Shown here in pieces: positions 18,356 through 25,820 of a stretch of 64,000 bases of DNA. The notes beneath the pieces are model-generated. The model saw only the letters and a list, made by a program, of their open reading frames with translations, ran no database searches and was not told the origin of the DNA. The stretch's first letter is position 1. Each line of letters starts with the position of its first letter. The DNA comes from Cystobacter fuscus (GTDB lineage: Bacteria; Myxococcota; Myxococcia; Myxococcales; Myxococcaceae), in contig NZ_CP022098.1 in NCBI RefSeq assembly GCF_002305875.1, positions 3,224,001 through 3,288,000 of the forward strand. Direction: 5' to 3'. Made by a program: the position numbers and the translations under genes.

Positions 18356-19255
18356 TCACTTCTTCGAGGGGATCATTCCGGGGGGGAAGGTGCTCGGGTC
18401 CGAGGGATTGACGCCCGACTTGAGGAGCGCCTGGATGTGCTCGCTGTTGGCCTCGCACAGGGGGAGGCTCGTCGAGGAGCGGACGATGAAGGTCTTCCAG
18501 GCCAGCAGCGCCCCATCCGGCATCTTCTGGGTTTGCAGCACGAAGTCGCTCTGTTGGTCGGGTGCCGCCACCTTGTCGTCGGTGTTGCGCGTGTCGCGTG
18601 CGCCGCGCGTGTTGTAGAGCGCCTGGGTGCGCAGGATGTCGTCGTTGAGCGAGTCCTCGAAGTAGAGCTGGGAGGTCACGCTCTCGACGCCCGCGACCTG
18701 GATGGTGAAATGGATGTGCACGGTCCGGGTCGGGTACCAGCCCGGAAAGCAGGTATTGAAATCCACCCGGCCCTCGGCGTTGGTCCTCTGCACGCCCCGG
18801 AACCAATGCGCGGCGCGAGCCTTCTCGTCATCCGCATTGCAGAGCGCGTGCTGATCGTCGCCCGAATACGTCCCCTCGGGCCCGGCATGCCAGATGTCCA
18901 CGCTGGCCCCCTCGACGGGCTGACAGCGCTCATCCAGGATCCGGAACGCGAGCCGCACGGGCAGCCCCGGGTGCCCCTCGCTGATGTCCTGGCGCACCTG
19001 GGTGTTCCCATGGCAGGGGCCCACGATCTGCGCGCACGTCAGCTTGCACGCCGCGCCTGGTTGGGAGGTGAAGGGATTGGGGTAGCTGCGCGCCCCGGTC
19101 ATCGCGGCGGTGCCTCCCGTGGCCCAGCCCCTGCCCACTGGCTTCACGGAGGGCTTCGCCCAGGCCAGGAAACGGGGAAGCGGAACCGCCACCACCGCCA
19201 GACCCATCGCGCCGAGGAGTCCCCGGCGCGTCATGCTCTTCGTCTTCGTGCTCAT
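18356..19255 (-). CDS. Tat-exported intradiol ring-cleavage dioxygenase
   Basis: A 299-residue protein of the intradiol (catechol/protocatechuate-type) dioxygenase family. The N terminus carries a twin-arginine signal (MTRRGLLGAMGLAVVAVPL), so it is probably folded in the cytoplasm and exported. The catalytic beta-sandwich has GLPVRLAFRILD, VDIWHAGPEGTYSG and WYPTRTVHIHFTIQV. The Tyr pair and the HxH provide the 2-Tyr/2-His Fe(III) ligand set of the family. The natural substrate, an aromatic diol, cannot be told from sequence. AGAGG precedes the ATG. It lies 27 bases downstream of azoR on the same strand, so the two probably form an operon controlled by the divergent LysR protein. Confidence 0.88.
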   Translation of the reverse strand: MSTKTKSMTRRGLLGAMGLAVVAVPLPRFLAWAKPSVKPVGRGWATGGTAAMTGARSYPNPFTSQPGAACKLTCAQIVGPCHGNTQVRQDISEGHPGLPVRLAFRILDERCQPVEGASVDIWHAGPEGTYSGDDQHALCNADDEKARAAHWFRGVQRTNAEGRVDFNTCFPGWYPTRTVHIHFTIQVAGVESVTSQLYFEDSLNDDILRTQALYNTRGARDTRNTDDKVAAPDQQSDFVLQTQKMPDGALLAWKTFIVRSSTSLPLCEANSEHIQALLKSGVNPSDPSTFPPGMIPSKK

Positions 19256-19282
19256 CGAAAGCCTCTGGAGTTCAGGTGTCGT

Positions 19283-19900
19283 TCAGCTCGCCGCGGCGCG
19301 CTCGATGTCGGGTTCGAGCCGGGCCAGGAATCCGTCCATCGTCTCCCTGCCCAGGTCGACCACCTTCGCGCCCCCGCCCGCGACCACCGTCACGTCGGTC
19401 ATGCCAATCACGTTCAGGATCAGGCGCAGGTAGCGCGTTGCGATGTCGCGATCCCGGATGGGCGACCCTTCGGTATACACGCCGCCCGAGGCGAGCAGGA
19501 CCGTCGCCTTCTTGCCCGTGACGAGGCCCTGCCCGTCGTGGCCCAGCGTCAATCCCTTGCGCACGATGTGATCCACCCACGCCTTCAGGGCGGCCGGCAC
19601 GTTGTAATTATAGACGGGCGTGGCGATGACGAGGTGGTCGGCGGCGAGCAACTCCGCGACGAGCGCGTCCGACAGTCGAAGCACGTCCTTCATCGCGGGC
19701 GAGTGCTGCTCGGGCGGCGTGAAATAGGCCTGGAGCCAGGGCGCGGTGACGAACGGGAGTTCGGTCTCCATGAGATCCCGCTCGACCACTTCGCCGCCCG
19801 GATGTGAGGCGCGCCATTCGGCGACGAAGCGGCGGGTCATGTGACGTGAAATCGAATGATCGCCACGCGGACTGGTTTCAATGACGAGAAGCCTGGGCAT
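19283..19900 (-). CDS. azoR: FMN-dependent NADH:quinone oxidoreductase / azoreductase
   Basis: A 205-residue flavodoxin-fold AzoR protein. The FMN-binding region is visible in [16 protein letters not shown] near the N terminus, followed by [19 protein letters not shown] and [12 protein letters not shown], all typical of AzoR. It reduces quinones and azo compounds with NADH through FMN in the cytoplasm. GGAG precedes the ATG. It is transcribed divergently from the lysR gene at 20017 and is followed by the dioxygenase gene, suggesting a small aromatic or quinone stress response unit. Confidence 0.92.
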   Translation of the reverse strand: MPRLLVIETSPRGDHSISRHMTRRFVAEWRASHPGGEVVERDLMETELPFVTAPWLQAYFTPPEQHSPAMKDVLRLSDALVAELLAADHLVIATPVYNYNVPAALKAWVDHIVRKGLTLGHDGQGLVTGKKATVLLASGGVYTEGSPIRDRDIATRYLRLILNVIGMTDVTVVAGGGAKVVDLGRETMDGFLARLEPDIERAAAS

Positions 19901-20016
19901 CGGAGGTCTCCTGGAGAGAGGACGGGGGTTGCTTGAATGACGCCAAGCTACGCGCCATCTCTCCCTTGCGGGAGTGATGAAATCATGATGATGTCCATCG
20001 GCGTGGATGATGGATC
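19901..20016. promoter_or_regulatory. azoR-lysR divergent promoter region with palindrome
   Basis: The region between azoR and lysR holds an imperfect dyad (CATGAT ... TCCATC ... GATGGATCATG, 19984-20019) reaching the lysR start codon. This placement fits an autoregulatory LysR operator. No -35/-10 elements stand out. Confidence 0.4.
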
Positions 20017-21039
20017 ATGCTGAGCAACCTCACCCTGGATCAACTGCGCGTCCTCGTGACGATCGCCGACACGGGCAGCTTTTCCGCGGCCGGCCGTGAA
20101 CTCAGACGTGCGCAATCGGCGATCAGCCAGGCCGTGGCGACGCTCGAGAACCTGCAGGGAGTCCTGCTCTTCGACCGGAGCGGTCACCGGCCACGGCTGA
20201 CCGAAATCGGGCGCGTACTCGTCGAGCAGGCACGTCTGGTGTTGGCGAGCGCGACCCGGTTCGAGGCGGTGGCGGCGAGCACGCGCGCGGGGCTGGAGCC
20301 CGAGCTCGCGCTCGCGATCGATCCCCTGGTGCCGACGGCGCCGCTGATCGACAGCATTCGCGCGCTCAGCGGCACCTTTCCCGATCTCCCCGTCAGCTTC
20401 TCCACCGAGGGGCTCGGAGGCGCGGTGCGACGCCTGCGAAACGGTTCGGCCGCGCTGGGAATCTGCCTGCTCCTGCCCACCATCCCCGAGGACATCGCCG
20501 CCTCCCCGCTGCTGCGTATTGGATTGCAGGCCGTGGTGGCGCCCACGCATCCGCTCGCCACGCTCGGACGACCGGTGACGCGGGGAGACCTGGAGCCCCA
20601 TGTCCAGCTCGTCCTGTCGGACCCGATGGATGCCGGTGGCGCGAACTACGGACTCTTGAGCTCCAGGCTCTGGCGCTTCGTCGACCTCGGGCGGCGTCTG
20701 GACTTCCTGCTGGCTGGCTTTGGCTGGTGCCGGATGCCCGAGCACCTCGTCGCCGGCTCCATCGCCGCGGGGCACCTGGTGCCGCTCCAACTCGACGACG
20801 ATTCGACTCCAGCCGGAGGGCTGACCATCTACGCGGCCCACCGACGCGACCGCGTGCTGGGGGTCGCCGGCCGGTGGTTGCTCGACGAGCTGAAGCGCCG
20901 TTTGTCTTCGGATTCAGGCCCGGGGCCCTATCCCTCGGCGCCGGGCCGCCAGACCTCCCAGGTGGTCGACAGGGCCTCGGCGGCGTCCCGGGTGGCGCCT
21001 ACGACGAGGAAGGTGCCGCGCAAGCCCTCCACGAGCTGA
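20017..21039 (+). CDS. LysR-family transcriptional regulator with an extended tail
   Basis: A 340-residue LysR regulator. The N-terminal winged HTH is clear (LDQLRVLVTIADTGSFSAAG, then AQSAISQAVATLE), followed by the effector-binding domain (LEPELALAIDPLVP onward). It probably controls the divergent azoR and dioxygenase genes in response to an aromatic or quinone ligand. LysR proteins normally end near residue 300, about LLDELKRRL here. The last 40 residues are a basic Ser/Pro-rich tail running to within 21 bases of repeat copy 2. That tail is probably non-native sequence read because the original stop was lost when the repeat junction formed. Confidence 0.88.
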   Translation: MLSNLTLDQLRVLVTIADTGSFSAAGRELRRAQSAISQAVATLENLQGVLLFDRSGHRPRLTEIGRVLVEQARLVLASATRFEAVAASTRAGLEPELALAIDPLVPTAPLIDSIRALSGTFPDLPVSFSTEGLGGAVRRLRNGSAALGICLLLPTIPEDIAASPLLRIGLQAVVAPTHPLATLGRPVTRGDLEPHVQLVLSDPMDAGGANYGLLSSRLWRFVDLGRRLDFLLAGFGWCRMPEHLVAGSIAAGHLVPLQLDDDSTPAGGLTIYAAHRRDRVLGVAGRWLLDELKRRLSSDSGPGPYPSAPGRQTSQVVDRASAASRVAPTTRKVPRKPSTS

Positions 21040-21060
21040 TGGCCCGTACGGGGCACGGCG

Positions 21061-22140
21061 CGTCGCCTGGCGAGTGTGGCTGGCTTCTGTCCATGCAAAT
21101 TCACGTGAACGTAGACAATTTCGCGCGCGCCGAGACCGACCGCATGTTCTTCGATCTGCAGAGCGATGCGGGTGGAGTGAACACCTTCATGCACAATCGG
21201 GAGCCCACACCCGTCGTTAGCGATGTACAGACAGTCATTCGCCTCAATCGCGACACGCTGTATAGCTTTGCCGTCGTTGACATCTCGGCTGGCGCGACTC
21301 CGACCCTTCCCGATGCCGGCGACCGCTACATCTCGGCGATGATCGTGAACGAAGACCACTACGTCAACGAGATCTTCCACGACACGGGCGCTTACGAACT
21401 CACGATCGATCGCTTCGAAACTGAGTATGTGGTCGTCGCGGTTCGCATCCTGGTCGACCCCAACGACCCCGGCGACGTGGAGCAGGTCGTGCAGTTGCAG
21501 GACCAGCTGCGAATCGAGGCGGGATCCGCGCGGCCCTTCCCCCGCCCGGACCACGTCGAAGCGAGCCTCAACGAGACGCGGGATGCGCTGCTCGTCCTCG
21601 CGAGGGGTCTGAGCGAGCTCGACAAGACGTTCGGCAAGAAGGCTGATGTCGACCAGGTGCGCCACCTTATCGGTACGGCCGCCGGATGGGGAGGCCTGCC
21701 GAGCGAGGAGGCCTACTACGTCGGCGTCGACCCGCGCCTGCCCGTCGGGTTCTATGAGCTCACGGTGGGCGATGTGCCCGTCGACGCCTTCTGGTCGATC
21801 TCGGTGTACAACGCCGAGGGGTACTTCGAGCCGAACGACGCGGGCGTCTACAGCGTCAACAGCGTCACGGGCATCCGGAACAGCGACGGGTCGATCACTG
21901 TCCGGTTCGGCGGTGACCGCGCGTTGCCCAACACCATCCCGACTCCTGAGGGGTGGAACTACCTCGTGCGTCTCTACCGTCCGCGTCCCGAGATTCTTGA
22001 CGGGAGCTGGACCTTCCCGACGCTCGACGAGAAGAGTGGGCGGTAGGGGTACGAGCCATATTGGAGCACCTGGGGTTGTCAAGGCACCTGCGAGCACGGG
22101 GGCCACCCCAGGCCGCGCCCTCAACCCGGTGAACGCTTAC
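21061..22140 (+). repeat. Direct repeat, copy 2 (about 1.08 kb)
   Basis: Second copy of the segment at 16136-17224, in the same orientation and with the same end points (CGTCGCCTGG to GAACGCTTAC). The repeats bracket 3.8 kb holding the secreted protein, dioxygenase, azoR and lysR genes. Homologous recombination between them would delete or amplify a 4.9-kb unit. Confidence 0.9.
21093..22046 (+). CDS. DUF1254/DUF1214 domain protein, copy 2
   Basis: A 317-residue paralogue of the protein at 16168, starting at the ATG at 21093 (MQIHVNVDN). It has the same two-part structure, with RLNRDTLYSFAVV in the DUF1254-like part and GFYELTVGDVP plus WNYLVRLYRP in the DUF1214-like part. From about residue 170 to the end it differs at only a handful of positions, while the first half carries most of the substitutions. 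The open frame runs further upstream through lysR, but that part is out of frame with LysR and is not real. Function unknown. Confidence 0.85.
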   Translation: MQIHVNVDNFARAETDRMFFDLQSDAGGVNTFMHNREPTPVVSDVQTVIRLNRDTLYSFAVVDISAGATPTLPDAGDRYISAMIVNEDHYVNEIFHDTGAYELTIDRFETEYVVVAVRILVDPNDPGDVEQVVQLQDQLRIEAGSARPFPRPDHVEASLNETRDALLVLARGLSELDKTFGKKADVDQVRHLIGTAAGWGGLPSEEAYYVGVDPRLPVGFYELTVGDVPVDAFWSISVYNAEGYFEPNDAGVYSVNSVTGIRNSDGSITVRFGGDRALPNTIPTPEGWNYLVRLYRPRPEILDGSWTFPTLDEKSGR

Positions 22141-22147
22141 AGGCGTT

Positions 22148-22360
22148 TCAGCAGCCGGCCGAGGCCATGCAGAGCGCCGCGGAGGGGCACGCGACGGACT
22201 GACAGGACTGGGATTTCAAGATGCATGCGGCCCTGATGAGCTTGCACTGGTTGCTGTCCGGGGCCTTGGGGACGGCCCTCGCCTCCTGCGAGGAAAAAAC
22301 AAGGGCGCCCGTCAACCCCAACGTCAACCCGAGAACTCCCATCTTCAGCGTCTTCATCAT
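22148..22360 (-). CDS. Small exported six-Cys peptide (candidate ECF regulon member)
   Basis: A 70-residue protein starting at the first of two ATGs (22360), with AGGAGA eight bases upstream. A signal peptide (MMKTLKMGVLGLTLGLTGAL, cleavage near ARA) is followed by a 40-residue mature part with six Cys (residues 39, 46, 53, 58, 64, 70) and a Cys at the very C terminus. The signal peptide is nearly identical to that of the peptide at 22856, and the 5' leaders also match, so the two are diverged duplicates. A GTAACC-N16-CGTATG promoter lies upstream. It could be a metal-binding peptide, a disulfide-rich peptide or a modified RiPP. No family is recognised. Confidence 0.7.
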   Translation of the reverse strand: MMKTLKMGVLGLTLGLTGALVFSSQEARAVPKAPDSNQCKLIRAACILKSQSCQSVACPSAALCMASAGC

Positions 22361-22427
22361 GTCGTCTTCTCCTGTGGTGTTCGGACCACGTCCCGTTGCT
22401 CCCCGTTTTTCGGAGAGTCGCCTGTCC

Positions 22428-22454
22428 ATACGGAGAACTTCGTTTGCCGGTTAC
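22428..22454 (-). promoter_or_regulatory. ECF-type promoter P1
   Basis: On the minus strand GTAACC (22454-22449) is followed after 16 bases by CGTATG (22433-22428), about 70 bases before the ATG of the six-Cys peptide. The same two boxes recur at 22761, 23216 and 27093. The leader between promoter and gene contains a CTCCG/CGGGGAG hairpin shared with the other copies. Confidence 0.65.
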
Positions 22455-22760
22455 ATCGAAAACCAAGACGCCCCTGGTTTTCTAAAGACCACAATGATTT
22501 CAACGAATTGACGAGCCGAACGTATAGGAGGGAAGGGGGCCGTGTGGAGGGAGAGGGCAGGAGCCGAGGGGCCGAGGAGCACCTCCCGCTGTCCGCGGAA
22601 GTTGGTGGACTGCCTCGCGGAGCGCACCCCGAGCGAGCACTCCTCGAACAGCTCGCGCTCGGTGGGGGCGGGGCCCGGGACGAAGCGGGAGGGACTCGGC
22701 AGCGAGAGCAGGAATCGTCACCAGCTCGAGCGAGCTGGAGGACGGGAAATCCCACTCCGG

Positions 22761-22787
22761 GTAACCGAAAAAATGGAGTTCCGTATG
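22761..22787 (+). promoter_or_regulatory. ECF-type promoter P2
   Basis: GTAACC (22761-22766) and CGTATG (22782-22787) with a 15-base spacer, about 70 bases before the ATG of the four-Cys peptide. The leader contains GCGAAACGGGGAACGACGG and a CCACCGTCC segment, both recognisable in P1 or P3 leaders. Confidence 0.6.
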
Positions 22788-22855
22788 AAGAGGTAACTCC
22801 TCGCGAAACGGGGAACGACGGAATCCACCGTCCAGACGACATAAGAGAGCACGAC

Positions 22856-23080
22856 ATGATGAAGACGCTGAAGATGGGACTGCTGGGGTTGGCGTTGGGG
22901 GTGGCGAGCGCGGTTGTCCTTCCCTCGCAGGTGGCCATGGCCGACTCTGGCCCTGCCCCCGGGAATCCGCCGAAGCCCCCCTCCTCCGCCTGTCAGCTCA
23001 GAAAGGCCCTTTGCCTCATCGAGAATGCGGGCAACCCTCTGGGCGGCCTGATCTGCACGGCCAAGTATGGTAATTGTTAG
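22856..23080 (+). CDS. Small exported four-Cys peptide (candidate ECF regulon member)
   Basis: A 74-residue protein beginning MMKTLKMGLLGLALG, with a signal peptide likely cleaved after VAMA. The mature part starts Pro/Ser-rich (SGPAPGNPPKPP) and has four Cys (residues 46, 53, 67, 74), the last at the C terminus. Signal peptide and leader match the six-Cys peptide at 22148-22360, to which it is divergent, while the mature parts differ. A tandem ATG and GAGAG upstream mark the start. The shared promoter signature links it to the ECF factor at 23658 and the bufferin operon at 26722. Function unknown; metal binding or a post-translationally modified peptide are the main options. Confidence 0.7.
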   Translation: MMKTLKMGLLGLALGVASAVVLPSQVAMADSGPAPGNPPKPPSSACQLRKALCLIENAGNPLGGLICTAKYGNC

Positions 23081-23140
23081 CGACTCGCTCCAGTTCCTCG
23101 CGCAGCCGCTCCCTGCCCTGGCAGGTGTGCCTCCACGCGT

Positions 23141-23212
23141 CAGGCGTTGAAGGAGCTGCGCGAGCAGTACCGGGCCTTCGTTGCGGCATTTCGAGAGGCC
23201 GCGGCTCGGTGA
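23141..23212 (+). pseudogene. Possible C-terminal tail of a REP-associated (RAYT-like) transposase
   Basis: Twenty-three codons with high GC3 encode QALKELREQYRAFVAAFREA and end at TGA 23212. The segment looks like the helical tail of RAYT-like transposases as I remember them. Nothing upstream continues it. It is too short for a firm call. Confidence 0.25.
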
Positions 23213-23215
23213 GGT

Positions 23216-23243
23216 GTAACCGGAAAATGGGGGACTCCGTATC
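23216..23243 (+). promoter_or_regulatory. ECF-type promoter P3 with conserved leader
   Basis: GTAACC (23216-23221), 16 bases, then CGTATC (23238-23243). The downstream leader repeats features of the P1 and P2 leaders: CCCCGAAAGACGGGG can fold into a hairpin, followed by GCGACGG and a CCACCGTCC segment. It points toward the mini-ORF at 23312 and, 415 bases on, the ECF sigma gene. It is the only such signature upstream of that gene and may drive it. Confidence 0.55.
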
Positions 23244-23311
23244 GGTAGGTACTTCCCCGAAAGACGGGGAGCGACGGAAACCACCGTCCCCATTCCACGG
23301 GAGCACACGAC

Positions 23312-23362
23312 ATGATGAAGAGCGACGCCTTCTCCTTCGAGATCCAGCACCTCCGCCCCTGA
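23312..23362 (+). CDS. Vestigial 16-codon mini-ORF after P3
   Basis: The tandem ATGATGAAG start of the two Cys-peptide genes is preserved in the same position relative to promoter P3, but the frame then encodes only MMKSDAFSFEIQHLRP before TGA. The signal peptide and Cys-rich part are missing. It is probably the relic of a third peptide gene, though a leader peptide is possible. Confidence 0.35.
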   Translation: MMKSDAFSFEIQHLRP

Positions 23363-23381
23363 CCGGCGACGTCCAACAGCC

Positions 23382-23618
23382 TCAGCGGCTCCGGCCCGCG
23401 CTCCCCGTCTCGCGGCCGGTGGCGCATGCGGGCCGCAAGAGGCACCGGGCGCAGTTCTCCCGTACGGGCGTCGTGGGACACACGCCGCTCATGCCGTCAT
23501 GACAGAGGGCGAAGTCGAAGCGCACGGGAGCCTCGGCGTCGAGCACGCGCAGCGAGGCCGTCACCTCCTCGGCGGTGCGCCAGCTCAGGTCGTTGCGGCG
23601 GGTGAGCCCCAGATATTG
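23382..23618 (-). pseudogene. C-terminal fragment of a TIGR02757/DUF2400 protein
   Basis: About 78 codons with GC3 bias read on the minus strand as the end of a DUF2400 (TIGR02757) protein: YLGLTRRNDLSWRTAEEVT, then LDAEAPVRFDFALCHDG, and a Cys-rich end (ENCARCLLRPAC). The N-terminal two thirds are absent; the fragment starts just before the ECF gene. It separates P3 and the mini-ORF from the ECF sigma gene and shows that this junction is rearranged. Confidence 0.55.
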
Positions 23619-23657
23619 CCTTCGTTGCTGCCTCGCCTGGGGTAGAATGCGAGCCCG

Positions 23658-24266
23658 GTGAAACCCAAGTCTCCCCTGGCGCGTACCGCCGATGCACCGG
23701 CCGCTTCATCCTCCTCCGCCGGAGCATCAGACGAGGAATTGATGGCGCGCTTCTGCCAGGGTGATGCACGGGCCTTCGACGTCCTCTTCCAGCGCTATGC
23801 GCGGCCCATCCACGGCTACCTGGCGCGGATGACGGGCCAGGTGGCCGCGGCCGAGGACCTGTCCCAGCAGACGTTCCTGTCGCTGGTGAAGGCGCGCGGG
23901 CGCTTCCAGGAGGGCTCGCGGGTGAAGCCGTGGCTGTACGCCATCGCCACCAACGCGGCGCGCGACTGGCTGCGGCGCAAGCGTCCCGAGGAGCTGACGG
24001 ACGAGGGAGAGCTGCCCGCCCAGGTCGCCTCGGAGCACGGCGGCACCCGGGACCTGGGCCTGGAGAACGCCGTGCAGCGGGCGCTCGCCCAGTTGCCCGA
24101 GGGACAGCGCATCCCCATCGTCCTGCACCGCTTCGAGGGGATGGGCTTCGCGGAGATCGCCGAGTCGATGGGGCTGACGGAGTCGGCGGTCAAGGTCCGT
24201 GCCCACCGGGGCTACGCGCGGCTGCGCGAGTTGCTGTCCGCCCTCGAACAGGAGGCGAAGGAATGA
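23658..24266 (+). CDS. ECF RNA polymerase sigma factor (SigF/ECF16-like)
   Basis: A 202-residue ECF sigma factor from a GTG start at 23658. Region 2 is visible in FDVLFQRYARPIHGYLARM and AEDLSQQTFLSLVKARGRF, with WLYAIATNAARDWLRR next. Region 4 is LPEGQRIPIVLHRFEGMGF, then FAEIAESMGLTESAVKVRAH. Its stop overlaps the start of an NrsF-like anti-sigma gene by four bases (ATGA). That pairing is the hallmark of the SigF/ECF16 group, which in Caulobacter responds to metal and oxidative stress and controls bufferin-type genes. Here the bufferin operon lies just downstream and convergent. A 25-residue Ser/Ala-rich N-terminal extension precedes the domain; the ATG at 23742 is an alternative but would cut into it. 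Confidence 0.9.
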   Translation: MKPKSPLARTADAPAASSSSAGASDEELMARFCQGDARAFDVLFQRYARPIHGYLARMTGQVAAAEDLSQQTFLSLVKARGRFQEGSRVKPWLYAIATNAARDWLRRKRPEELTDEGELPAQVASEHGGTRDLGLENAVQRALAQLPEGQRIPIVLHRFEGMGFAEIAESMGLTESAVKVRAHRGYARLRELLSALEQEAKE

Positions 24267-25042
24267 GCGCCGAGTGCACGCGCGTGCTGGAATCCCTGGG
24301 CCAACCCCTCTCGCCGGAGCTCGCCGCGCATGTGGACGGCTGCGCCGGGTGCCAGGCCCTGCTCGAGGGCTTCGACGCACTGGAGTCCCTGCCCGTCCCG
24401 GGAGCCGCTCGGCCTCCCCCCGACCTGGAGCCGGTGCGGGCCGTTGCCCTGGAGGCGCTGGCGGCACAGCCCAAGGCGACTCCCTGGACGTCCGAGGCCT
24501 GGACGCTCGGGGGCCTGTACACGGGCATCATGGCGCTCGTGACGCTCGTCTTCGCGGCGAAGGACCTCTTGTGCAACACGGCGCCCCTCGGGGTGGTGGT
24601 GGGGCTGGCCGTCCTCCTGCTGCTGTCCATGGGTGGCGCGCTCTGGGTGGCGCTGGCACCCGCGCGGCGCCTGGGCTGGCGCGGGGTGGGCACCGGCGCG
24701 GTGGGCGTGGCGCTGCTGGTCGTGCTGGGCGGCTCGGGGCTCGCCAACCCCAACAGGGGCTTTGTCGAGGGGTGCGTCTCCTGCGTGCGCACGGGGGCGC
24801 TCTTCTCGCTCCTGCCCTTCGTCGCCACCCTGGGCATGCTGCGCCGCATGGCCTTCCACGCCGTCCGGGCGGTGGCCGCGGGACTGGCCGCGGGCGCGGT
24901 GGGCTTGATCCTCCTGCACGTGCACTGCCCCGATGGGAGCCCCGGGCACCTGGCCGTCTCCCATGTGGGGCCCTGGCTCGTGCTGGGCGCGCTCGCCCCC
25001 TGGGTGCGAGCCCATCTGCGCACCACCCGCCACGCCCCCTGA
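24263..25042 (+). CDS. NrsF-like (DUF1109) membrane anti-sigma factor
   Basis: A 259-residue integral membrane protein, translationally coupled to the ECF gene. The cytoplasmic N terminus has a zinc anti-sigma-like HVDGCAGC motif preceded by a Cys at residue 5. About six transmembrane helices follow (first around YTGIMALVTLVFAA). Loop Cys residues occur in DLLCNTAP, EGCVSCVRTG and LHVHCPDGS, the last followed by HLAVSHVG, which resembles the conserved His/Cys end of DUF1109 proteins. In the known SigF-NrsF pair, periplasmic Cys residues sense metal or oxidant and release the sigma factor. The combined ZAS-like motif and DUF1109-like core is less usual. It ends 34 bases from the convergent bufC-like gene, with a short GTCGCC/GGCGAC hairpin between. 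Confidence 0.8.
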   Translation: MSAECTRVLESLGQPLSPELAAHVDGCAGCQALLEGFDALESLPVPGAARPPPDLEPVRAVALEALAAQPKATPWTSEAWTLGGLYTGIMALVTLVFAAKDLLCNTAPLGVVVGLAVLLLLSMGGALWVALAPARRLGWRGVGTGAVGVALLVVLGGSGLANPNRGFVEGCVSCVRTGALFSLLPFVATLGMLRRMAFHAVRAVAAGLAAGAVGLILLHVHCPDGSPGHLAVSHVGPWLVLGALAPWVRAHLRTTRHAP

Positions 25043-25076
25043 GTCGCCTCTTCTCGGAGGGCGACGTCGGCTCGAG

Positions 25077-25820
25077 TCAGGGGGCCGCGAATCCGAGGAG
25101 CACGCCCGAGGCGATGAGCTCGGCCCGCGTGGCTTCCAGGTCCTCCACCGGGAGGCCCGCCTCCGCGGCGGTCGCGTCGAGTCCCTGCCCCGCGTGAACG
25201 GCCTTGATCACGTGCAACTCGAGGGCGCTGGCATTGCCCCGTCGGAAGTTTCCCTCGGGATCGCGCCAGAAGAGGACGAGGCTCGCGCGAGGCTCGGGAG
25301 CGTCCGCGCGCGCGGAGGGCTCGGCGTCCATCCATTCCACCAGATCATGGCGGTAGGGCCGCAGGTCCACCGTCGAGGCCAGACAGGGGCGTGGCCCCTC
25401 CTGCTCGCGATCCGGAGCGACGAGCACTTCCCACTCCCACCACTCCACGTCCGCCAGCTCTGGCAGCCACTCGGGCAGACCCTTCGCGGGTGCGTAGTGG
25501 GTGAGGAACTCCGGCAGGTGGGCACCATTGGCGTTGAGCTCGGCGGCGCGCATGGGGTGGGCGCGGTAATACGCCTCCACGAGTGCGGCCCAGCCCTCCT
25601 CTCCCTGGCGATCGCGCACCGCGCGCACGCAGTGCGGGTAGAGCCCCTCGAGCACCTCGAAGCGATGGCGTTGGCACATGCGCCCGTAGAGGGCCAGCCG
25701 CCGGGCATCCGTGACCTGTGCTTGCTCGGGTACGCCATAGAGGGCCTGGACCGCCTCCCGGTGCGAGGCCTCTCCCTGGAGAAAAGGCGTGATGGCGCCG
25801 AAGAACTCGCGCAGCTTCAT
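25077..25820 (-). CDS. DUF2063 bufferin biosynthesis partner protein (BufC/HvfC-like)
   Basis: A 247-residue protein whose first 90 residues are a DUF2063 domain (LREFFGAITPFLQGEA, LALYGRMCQRHRFEVLEGLY, WAALVEAYYRAHP). The C-terminal part (LVLFWRDPEGNFRRGNASA, then LHVIKAVHAGQGLDATAAEA) resembles the winged-helix-like domain of BufC/MbnC-type partners, which bind the leader of the precursor peptide and present it to the MNIO enzyme. It starts at the ATG at 25820, overlapping the DUF692 gene stop (25817) by four bases, so the two products are made together. It is the last gene of the operon. Confidence 0.87.
   Translation of the reverse strand: MKLREFFGAITPFLQGEASHREAVQALYGVPEQAQVTDARRLALYGRMCQRHRFEVLEGLYPHCVRAVRDRQGEEGWAALVEAYYRAHPMRAAELNANGAHLPEFLTHYAPAKGLPEWLPELADVEWWEWEVLVAPDREQEGPRPCLASTVDLRPYRHDLVEWMDAEPSARADAPEPRASLVLFWRDPEGNFRRGNASALELHVIKAVHAGQGLDATAAEAGLPVEDLEATRAELIASGVLLGFAAP

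Noticed and set aside
20928-21050. Minus-strand segment ending TWEVWRPGAEG, looking like a protein C terminus
   Set aside because: It is only about 40 codons, has no identifiable family, and continues into sequence antisense to the DUF1254 gene. It is recorded only as a hint of rearrangement.
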